A stretch of 64,000 bases of DNA from Photorhabdus caribbeanensis (GTDB taxonomy: Bacteria > Pseudomonadota > Gammaproteobacteria > Enterobacterales > Enterobacteriaceae). The position numbers were made by a program, and so were the translations under genes. The stretch lies in assembly GCF_018448885.1 (NCBI RefSeq), contig NZ_RCWB01000004.1:62001-126000 (forward strand). Reading direction: 5' to 3'. Below are positions 34,309 through 44,300 of the stretch, in pieces. How positions within the stretch are numbered: the stretch's first letter is position 1; each line of letters begins with the position of its first letter. The notes under the pieces were generated by a model, which saw only the letters and a program-made list of their open reading frames with translations, did no database searches and was not told the origin of the DNA.

Positions 34309-35399
34309 TCTTCCTTAGTTAACATCAACTTTGCTGGCTCAATCCAAACAGCGGGCGGTACATCCTGAATAATAGGTTCTCCCATGATGCGCAAAATTTG
34401 TTGCCATAAACTAGCTAACCGCAGTTGGTAATCATAAGCAAAAGCAGACGGGCAGGAGGCGCCATTCAATACAGAACTCAAAGTATTGAGTAGCAATGCC
34501 ACACCTTTAGCGCCATCACATTCAAATGCCGTCATCCAGTTTTTGGTTGCCGGGCAAAGAATTTGTGATGTTGCCCGGTGTAAATAGTTACCATCCGGCT
34601 GACTGGCGTTTAAGTAGAGGCTTTGTTCGCTATTCAGATGGTCAGGGGCATGAAGGACAGGTGTCCAAATGACCGGCCCGTAACTGGCTTCCTGCGTAAG
34701 ATAACCGACAGGCCAAATCAGCGTCATTTTATGCATCACCAGATTGTGCATATCGGGATCTCTCGGGTCTAGATAGGATTGCACGTTCAACGTTACTGTT
34801 GTTCCTGCAAAGCTAAGTTCAAAGCAATGAAATGCACGACTTCGCTGGCCAACATAGACTATTTCCGTCTGTTCCGGGCAGTGACATGCCTGTAACAACA
34901 GATCGAGCGCAGAAAATAGCAATTGGCGACTGGTTGTCAGATAACCACTTACCGGACGTTGCTGCGATAATTGACTAATTTTTCGCGCCGCGTGTAACCA
35001 ACTTCTTCCAGCATGGCATTGGCTATAAAAGCTATTTACCCAAAACACCGCATTATGTTTGTTGGCGGTTAATTGATGTCTGTTAATGGCTTCGACGTCA
35101 AGGGGGTGTTCCTGAATGACAGAAATTCCACGAGCCAAGAGTGCCTGAGTGAGCTGATCGCCTTTGCCGCCAATAACCTCTGCCCGTATTACCACACAGG
35201 CAATATCGATATTGTCTGGTAGTTCATCCAATGAGCGAAACAGAGGCACATTGAAATCACGAGCAAGTTGCTGCGAACGAGCGCTGCCTTGTGCCAAAAT
35301 GCCAGCCAGTTCCAGACCAGACTGAGGTTGTAGGAACGCATTAAGATATAATTCGCCAAATTTCGAACCGACAATCAGAACCCGCCGTGGCTTTATCAT
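34302..35399 (-). CDS. ybtU: thiazolinyl imine reductase (YbtU/Irp3-like)
   Basis: A 365-residue NADPH-dependent reductase, the same length as YbtU and Irp3. The nucleotide-binding start is RRVLIVGSKFGELYLNAF, and RAEVIGGKGDQLTQALLARGISVIQEHP corresponds to the conserved YbtU stretch. In yersiniabactin assembly the enzyme reduces the second thiazoline to thiazolidine while the chain is bound to HMWP1. Its ATG overlaps the HMWP1 stop by 4 nt, so the two are coupled. All the surrounding pathway genes are present, which supports the assignment. Reduction at a thiazoline of this particular product is inferred. Confidence 0.88.
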   Translation of the reverse strand: MIKPRRVLIVGSKFGELYLNAFLQPQSGLELAGILAQGSARSQQLARDFNVPLFRSLDELPDNIDIACVVIRAEVIGGKGDQLTQALLARGISVIQEHPLDVEAINRHQLTANKHNAVFWVNSFYSQCHAGRSWLHAARKISQLSQQRPVSGYLTTSRQLLFSALDLLLQACHCPEQTEIVYVGQRSRAFHCFELSFAGTTVTLNVQSYLDPRDPDMHNLVMHKMTLIWPVGYLTQEASYGPVIWTPVLHAPDHLNSEQSLYLNASQPDGNYLHRATSQILCPATKNWMTAFECDGAKGVALLLNTLSSVLNGASCPSAFAYDYQLRLASLWQQILRIMGEPIIQDVPPAVWIEPAKLMLTKEEC

Positions 35400-38300
35400 A
35401 TGTTCTCCTTAACAAGATTAGTGGTTGATACTGAATTCAAGATATCTTTCATACAGGTAATCAGTGAGCCAACATGTTCATGTTGGAACAAGGTGTAATG
35501 ATCGCCCGCAAGTTGTGTCACATGGACTGGCCCAAAAGCCTGCCAGCCAAGATCGATTGAGGCGATGGTGGTTGGGTCGAGATAATCCATAAAATCAGGT
35601 AATGCCTGTGCTGCCCGAATAAGCCAGAAAGGCTGTGAAGTCTGCGGAGGGCGGTAGTCAAGCAACGCATTCAAGTTATAACGCCACACGTCATAAAGTG
35701 TAGTCAGCGAGCTATCAATCTGTGCAGATTGTGGCAAGGCATCATGCATTGCATTAAGGAAAGTCTTAGTATCGGCAGCGATAACATGATTATCCAGAGT
35801 CAGACCTGGAAATTGCCCCTGCAAATCGAGCAGGAAATGACGATGACAAAATGTTTCATTCAATGTTAAATCGGTGCGCACATTTGGTGCAAAGCTGTCA
35901 ATCAGGATGCATTGCGAAACACGTTCACCCATCGTTCGTAATTGATGAGCCATTTCATAAGCTACCAATCCACCAAAAGACCATCCGGCCAAAGCATAAG
36001 GCCCTTGCGGCTGGAAGGCCCGGATTTGACTGATATAGTCAGCCGCCAACACCGCCACGGAAGGGGTATCTGTATTTAAATTATCTGGCGAAAACGCCAG
36101 CCCAATCATGCGTTGGTCGCCGAAATTGGCCGCTAAATGGCGATATCCCAACAGATGCCCGCCAATAGGGTGTACGATAAACAGAGTAGGTTGCTCAATA
36201 CTCCCTTTGTTCAAGATCACCCCTTGGCAAGGGCTTTCTGGCTGATGCTCAATAAATTCCGCTAAAGCGTGTACGGTATCGTAAGCCTGTAGCAGGCTGA
36301 GTGGGTATTGACGGTTAAACGTCTGATTAATTTTCACCATTAATCGTACCGCTGCCAGAGAATCGCCGCCTAGCGTAAAGAAACTCTCATGCACGTTGAT
36401 AGCTTGTTGTGCCAATACCGATTGCCAAAGGTCCAACACAGCTTGTTCTGTCACACTGAGAGCAACTGATGTTGGATTGATATCCTGTGTCGTTTCCTCA
36501 ACCAAAGCTACCAATGCGCTCCTGTCAATTTTGCCGTTGTCCGATACCGGGATCGCATTAAGAATGATAAAGCGCTGTGGACACATCCAAGCAGGTAAGG
36601 TCTGCTGCAACCAATGAGGCAACACGGGTAAAAGTTCTGTAGATAGCGGTGCGTCATCAGATAAACGTACACCCGCGACGAGTTGCAATGCGCCTGTTGA
36701 TGTAGTACATGCAAACGCTAATGCCTGTTGTATATCTGGATGCTCACATAAGCGATGTTCGATCTCGCCTAACTCAATCCGGTAGCCACGAACTTTAATC
36801 TGGTGATCATTGCGCCCTAAGAATTCAATATTACCGTCTGGTCGCCAGCGCCCTAAATCACCGGTGCGGTACAACCGTTCACCCGTTTGAGGATGAGTAA
36901 TAAAGGCTTGGGCGGTTTTTTCCAAATCAGCCCAGTAACCTAGCGCTAACCCTTGTCCACCAATATAGAGTTCCCCCGTTACCCAAACCGGGCAGGGTGA
37001 AAGCGTTGCATTGAGCACATAGAAGGTCTGATTAGCCAGTGGTTTTCCATATGGAATGCTGCGCCAGTTTGGATCAACCTGAGCAATAGGATAGGCAATA
37101 GACCAAATTGATGCTTCGGTTGCGCCACCCAAACTGAGAAGATTCAGCGCAGGATGGATCGCAAATAATCTTTCCGGCAAATTGGTTGGTATCCAATCAC
37201 CACTCATCAATACCCAACGTAAGCTATCCAGCGAATGTGGATAATCTTTAGCATATTCCTCAAGTAGTTGTACAAATGCCGGAACAGAGTTCCAAACTGT
37301 AACGGATTCTTGCTGTAACCACGCCAGTAATTTGTCGGGTTGTCGGCTGTCACCGGGAGAAGGAATTACCAGTTTTGCGCCACAACTTAAAGTACCGAAC
37401 AGATCATAAACTGAAAGGTCGAATGTTAATTCTGAGATTGCCAGTACGGTATCTAGTTCATTGAGGGTAATACGCTGGTTAATATCAAGAATGGTATTAA
37501 CTGCTCCCTGATGATCTATCATCACGCCTTTCGGTTTGCCAGTAGAGCCTGATGTGAAGATCACATAAGCCAAATCCTCAGGACAAACAGACAAGCGCTG
37601 TTCAGCGGTATTTTTCGGCGAGCGATTAAGTAATAGTTCGTCCAGCGAGATAACCTGTATACCATCAGGCCAACTTATTTGTTGAGCAAACTTAGGTTGA
37701 GTTAATACCGTATCAACTTGCCCTGATGCCAATAGCTGATGGATGCGCTGTTGCGGGTAGCTGGCATCAATAGGCAGATAAGCCCGTCCTGCCAATAAAA
37801 CCGCTATAACCGCGACAATCTGTTCCCAACCTTTTTCCATCACCACGCCAATCAGAGACGAATGTTGATTTTCTTGCGCTTGTAGATGAACAGCCAGCGT
37901 CAGGCTTTGCGACCACAAAGTGTGGTAATCGATTTGACGATAAGTATCAACTACCGCTGTACGTTGTGGGTAACGGTTTACCGCTTGTTCAATTAACGAA
38001 CAAAGCGTATGCGGCGGAAAAACTTCCTTTGTCGCATTACTGTTTTGGCACAAAATCCGATCATTTGCCGGGAGCCACTCTGGCAGTGGAGCGCTCCATT
38101 GGTAATCGGGTTCAAGCAGGGCGGCGACGCTCGCCTGATAATGAGCAAACATGTTTTCTGCAACTTGTGGCTGGAACAGTTGCGGCAAAATTACCCATTG
38201 AATGGTAACACCACTATCTGAATTGGAAATCAGTATACAGTCGAGATAAACATGCGGTGTTTGCGCACCAAAAAGATTCAGCGTTCCCAACCCTGATGGC

Positions 38301-41300
38301 CTTTGACCTGGCATATTGGTTGTATCGCTGAATACGATCGGCATGCCGGCGTTCAGATTGTGATGGCGCTGATTTTTCTCTCTGAGCACCAGTTGACCAT
38401 CAAATAGAGCATGTTGCAGATCTGCTAACCACTGTTTCTGTATCTGACTTACCGCATCACTGAATCCGGTGATATGGCGTAAATCCACCTCCAACAATGA
38501 TGTAGTGGACAAATTTCCGACCAACGTATCGCAATATTGCAGCATTAGCAGTCGGTTGCTATGCAGAACATTAATGGTAAAGTGCTCGCTGTTGCTCCAT
38601 GCCGCCAGAACATGGGTGAATAACGTCAGCATAACTTGTGATGGCGATGCTCGGTATTCTGCTGCACGTTGTTGCAAACGCTGCCATTGTTGCGGGCTGA
38701 TATATCCCTCTAAACATTTTTGATTAAGCGCTTGTGATTGATGATCTTTTAATGGCAACAACGGAGCATCAGGCAGATAAGGTAAACGATTAAGCCAATA
38801 TTGCCGGCTTTGTTGCCAGGCTTTCCCTGTTTTCTCATTCTCCAGTGCTTGAATATAATCACTAATAGTCACAACCAGTGGTTCTGGCTGCCAGTTGGGT
38901 TCCAGATATCCGCGTTGCAAATCGCCTAGAATTAACATCAGACCTTTGCCATCAGTAGCTACCAGGTCGATAGTCAAATGCAATAAATGTGTCCGGTCAT
39001 CAGTATGATACAGCGTCAAATCAAACAGCGGCCAGTTATCGCTAGGAATACCTTTAATGCGCAGGGTATCACGGGCATCAGCGAGTTTTGTCTCGCGTTG
39101 AGTAGGCATCATGTGACGGCAGTCGATTACCGTCGGGGTATAGCAGGGAACTTCTGGCAGAATATGATATTGCCCATCTTTCACATAGCCACGTAACTGC
39201 TCATGATGGTTGATCACTCGGTTCCAGGCAGTAGTGAAACGAGGTAGATCAAGATCGTTGATAGCCAGTTCAGCATAGAAATGAGCGATACCGTTACCAA
39301 ACTGAAACAGTTGGCTTTCACCTAACCAATAGGCATATTGCAATGCAGTTAATGGCAGCGTCTGCTCCGATGTTGGTTTAGTCTCAAGTGGAACAGCCTG
39401 TGTAGCGGGTGTGGTTTCAACTGTTTCAATTGTCCGCAAAGTACGGCAAAATTCACTTAACTTCGGATGTTCAAAAAGCTGTTGCAGATTTGCCTGTTCG
39501 TAACCCTGACGACGCAATTGCACCACCATCCGGGTAGCAATTAAGCTGTCACCGCCACTCTGGAAAAAGTCACTGTGACGCTGTATTGGCTGAGAAAGCA
39601 GTGAACACCAGAGCGCGATTACCTGTTGTTCAATCTCATGGAGTTGCTCATCCGCTGTTTCCGACTGCGCTGTTTCCGTAGTTGATGACTGTGCCATGTG
39701 TTCTTTAGCGGTAACTATCAGCGGCAATTGTTCTTGCTGTTGAATATGCAAGAAATCATAACGTGCATGACCAGAAGGGGGAATATGAAGATCATAATGC
39801 TCTATGTAGTCAGGCTGACGGCAAATTTGTACTAACAGCGCGTTATAAGCGGCAAACAGTGCTTCAATAACTCCCGGCGCCAATACATCATCCATGCAGT
39901 ACCAGTTAAACAATAAATCACCATCCACTTCCATGACCTGATGATCCAGCCAGACTTGTGGGGTTTGACTCAGAACAAAAACCGGGTCCCCCAGTAACTG
40001 AGTGATGGATTGTTTGATGGCGACGCCTTCTTGCGCCATTCCCAACATGCTGGTGAAAACTACCGGCGTCAGTGGTTGTCTGCTATGAGCTTCACCATTT
40101 TGTTGGCGGCCAAGTTCTCGCAACACTTCAACACCATTGACATAGTTATGGCTCAGTCGTTGCCATAGCAAAGCTTGTGTTTTCTCCATACTGGCACGCA
40201 GGGAGGTTGTTTTGCGTAAGTCAAAATCCATCAACATAACTGAGGTAAAATCACCAATCAGATCTTGAACTTCTGGATGGAAAGGTTGCCGGTTAAAGAA
40301 TGTCAAGTTAAGAGTAAACAGCGGATGGCGACTGTACCATTCCAGTGTATGAGCAAACAGCGTCAGCAGACCGGCAGAAGGAGTCACGCCCCATTGTTGC
40401 CAGCATTGTTTAAGCATTTGCCAATCAGATTGTGCTAATCGACCTTCATAAGTGGTGAATTGCGGCTGACTACGCTGAGGCAATTGTGGATTCAGCGGCA
40501 ATCTTGGCGCCGGAGGCAGCGAAGGTAATTGTTCCTGCCAGTAGGCCCATGATGCACGCCACTCTTTACTTGCCCGTTGAGCTTGTTCCGCCATTACATA
40601 ATCACGGAAAGTAAACACTTGTGGCATCAGTGGTTGCTGGTGATAAGCGCGTTGCAAATCGTCCATCATGATTCGGAAACTCTGTACGTCAAACTGCAAC
40701 AGATCCAGATTCATGTGTAAGCGACAGCGGGCATTCGGCAACAGAGAAACAGAAACTTCAAACAGCGGCCACTGTTCTGCTGGCGGGACCTGGTAAGAAA
40801 GCGTATGACGACGCTGAACCAGCGCCTGTTGGCAAGCTGTTTCATCCAACATACGCAAATCATCTTGTGATAAAGCATACCAAGGCGTTTCAGGCAGAAT
40901 TCTTTGTTGTCCGTCCTCATCCACTACCATGCGCAACATGCCATGACGCTGAATTAAAGCATTCCATGCCTTCTCAAAACGCGGAATATCAAAACGATCC
41001 ATATCAAAACTACCCAGCGTCATATCCCACTCAAATAAGACGTGACATGCGACACCGCCAAAATCAATGGCCTGAGTACGACCAATCCAGTAAGCATGCT
41101 GAATAGGTGTTAGCGGGAATGGAGCATAACGTTGGGCGCGGTCAATAATGATCTCAGGCTGAGAACAGGTTACTGGTTGTTCAGATAACGCGTCGCCAAT
41201 AAGCCGATTAAGCCCTGCCAAAGTTATATTCTGATAAGCCAATTCGGCAGTTAGCCTGACACCAAACTGCTGGTGGATCACTGCATTTAGCTCCAGGAAC

Positions 41301-44300
41301 AATAGGGAATCCAAACCGAATTGCAGTAAATCCTGTTGCGATTCCAAACGTTCAGGCTGTTCTAACCGCAGCAATGCCGCGACACGTTGACGCAACCAAT
41401 TAAGCCGCTCTTCACTATCTTGATACAACGTGTTATCGACAGAGTGTGAATGAGCAGGGGTTGCCACTGGGTGGCTATGGTCAGTATCAGGCTGTAAACG
41501 CCGAGAAATATCGGGATGATGTTCACCCAACCGCATTGCCAGATAGCAGGGGGATGTGGTGCGCAGAGATTGATTAAAATGCCAGATACCTTCATTGACA
41601 CTGAACGGCAACATGCCATCTTGCGCCAATTTTTCCACTAATCGTTGATCGCGAGCCATGCCAACGCCACCCCAAACACCCCAAACCAGTGCTTTGACCA
41701 TCAACGGATTCGGTGCTGTCAGCGCCAAAGATTCCAGGTAAGCATTGGCAACGGCATAAGCGCTTTGTCCTTGAGCGCCTAGCATTGATGCAGCGGAAGC
41801 GTGAAGCAGTAGATAATGTGCATTATGTTGTTTAAGAGCCGCTTGTAATACCGATGCACTCAGGGCTTTTACTGATAACACCTGTGACAGACGTCGAGAT
41901 TCAATTTCTGCCAGCCGGGTATGATCAGCGATACCCGCCGCATGAATCGCCCCGGCGATACCATCCTCTTGAGCCAGCGTCTGCACTGCATTTAACAAGG
42001 CTGGCGTATCAGTAACATCAACTTTAATCCAGCGTATCTCACATTCAGCATTCAGTGATAACGCTTGAACAAAAGCATCCCAATCCGCATGCTGACGGCG
42101 GGCAAATACCGCAATTTTACGTGCGCCTTGGGCCAACAACCAACGGATGGAAATCTGACCAATTCCTCCCATTCCCCCAGTCACGATATGCCAACCCTGA
42201 TGGGAAATCGACATCGATTGTTGGGAAAGCAGTAAGGATTGACGTTGTAAAACCGGTACCGAGACTTGATTGCCGCGTACTCTCAGCCAACGGTTACGTT
42301 CACTCAAATATCCAAGCGCTAATGACAAAGCATCAGCATCGTTGATATCAGCAATATCAATCGCTTGAATACGACGATAGGGATATTCTTCAACCGCAAC
42401 ACGTAACAATGCCCACACAGCATATTGAGCTGGATTGATATTTTCTGGTGATAAGGTGGTTTCCGGTTGAGCGCAACAAGTGACAACGGTTAATGATGTT
42501 GCTTCATCACGTTTTAATTCGGTAATAACTTGATTGCATAATTCAAGTACATCACTGCCGGTAAGCAGTAATAAGATGTTTTCGCTTTCTGGCTGTAAAC
42601 CAATACCCGCTCGACGCCAATGATTAACCATCTCATCATTCGCAGTTGAAGAGCGGAGAGTGTATGCCGTTGAAGATCTTGGGTTATCTATGATGTTTAT
42701 TGTACTCCAGTGTAGGGCATAGTGGGTGTCAGGGCACGGTTGTGGCGCCGGAAGCCATGAGTTGGTCGCAGTGGGTGTTGACACAAACTGACGCGGCAAA
42801 TCACAACGATCGCTTAACAGGGCGAATAGACGCTCACCGGCATAAATCAAGGCCGGAAAAGCAGTGAGTAAATGTGACTCTAATAATCTGCGTTTGCCAT
42901 ATGGCAAGGGACGATCAGGACGATACATTTTACTTGCCATCGGCCCAGAAACTTCCCGGTAATAACCTTGCTGGACGCAATAGGTTAATAATTGTTCCAA
43001 CAAAGGACGCCAACAAGGTTGTAGTCGGCCAGCCCGAATAGTGTCGATGGCACCGAAACCTTGTTCAGCATCACGCCCATGACATTGGTATACCAATGCA
43101 TCGGTATACAACACACGTAGTGTCGCAGCATCGGGGTTTTGCTCAATGGCAGGATCGAGAAGAGCATTTACATCAAGTCCAGCATTGATATGGGTTGTGG
43201 TCTGCACTGATTTGGCAACAGGGAAGCGGTAATGCTGTTCATCAAATGGATAGAGCGGAGCGTGGCATTTTTCCCCAGTGGGTGAGAAAAGATGCGGCCA
43301 GTCAAGATGCACACCAGCACAGTAAAGTTGCATAAGCGCCGTTTGTTGAGCTGTCTCTGGAGAGCTTTGACGCTGTACGCCAGCAATCCAGCTTTCCTGT
43401 GGCAGACTGACACGCCGCCCGATGCCGGTTAATTGTGCATCAGCGCCCATCTCCATAAATAATGCCACCCCTTGCCGACGGGCAAATTCAACAGCCGGAT
43501 AATAGCGTACAGTCTGACGCATATGGTTACGCCAGTAGTCCGGTGAAGCCAATTGTTCAGCCGTTGCAATATTGGCTGTCAGGGTAGAAATCAGCGGAAT
43601 TTCCCCCAATGCAGGTTGCAATTGGCTACAACGTAGAGAAAATGCCGCCAATACGCCATCAAGCATGGCTGAATGTGCGGCGCAGGCAACATTCAGGCGC
43701 TGGCAACGAATCTGCTGTTGCTCCAGACGTTGTGCCAAAGCAGCAATTTCCGTCTCTGTACCGGCCCAAACCCAGTGTTGTGGGCCATTGCAAGCCGCCA
43801 AATCTAATGCCAGAGAATGAACAAACGGAAATACATCTTCTTCATTGGCAAAAACCGCCAGCATTGTCCCTCCTTGGGAGCAGCTTTGCATCAGTTTGCC
43901 TCGTATCGCGACTAACGGCATCACCTGTTCAGGTGTAAAAATCCCGGCAACCACGGCAGCGGCAAATTCGCCAACCGAGTGCCCCAGAACATAATCAGGC
44001 TTCAATCCAAGGGCTAGCCAATGCGCCGCTAGTGCAATCTGATGCGCCACAATTGCCGGTTGTGCGTATTCGGTGGCGGCTAATGCGGCATCATGCTCTC
44101 CGAACATGACTGCTTTTAATGGCAGTGCCAACTCTGATGCACAGGCTGCACAGCAACGATCCAACATAGCGGAAAAAACAGCAGAGAATGCATACATTGC
44201 TTTTCCCATTCCAGACCATTGACAACCTTGTCCACTAAATTGCCAAAGTTGTTTACTTTCACTATTGACTTGTCCACTGAAAATATTTCGTGTTGGATTT

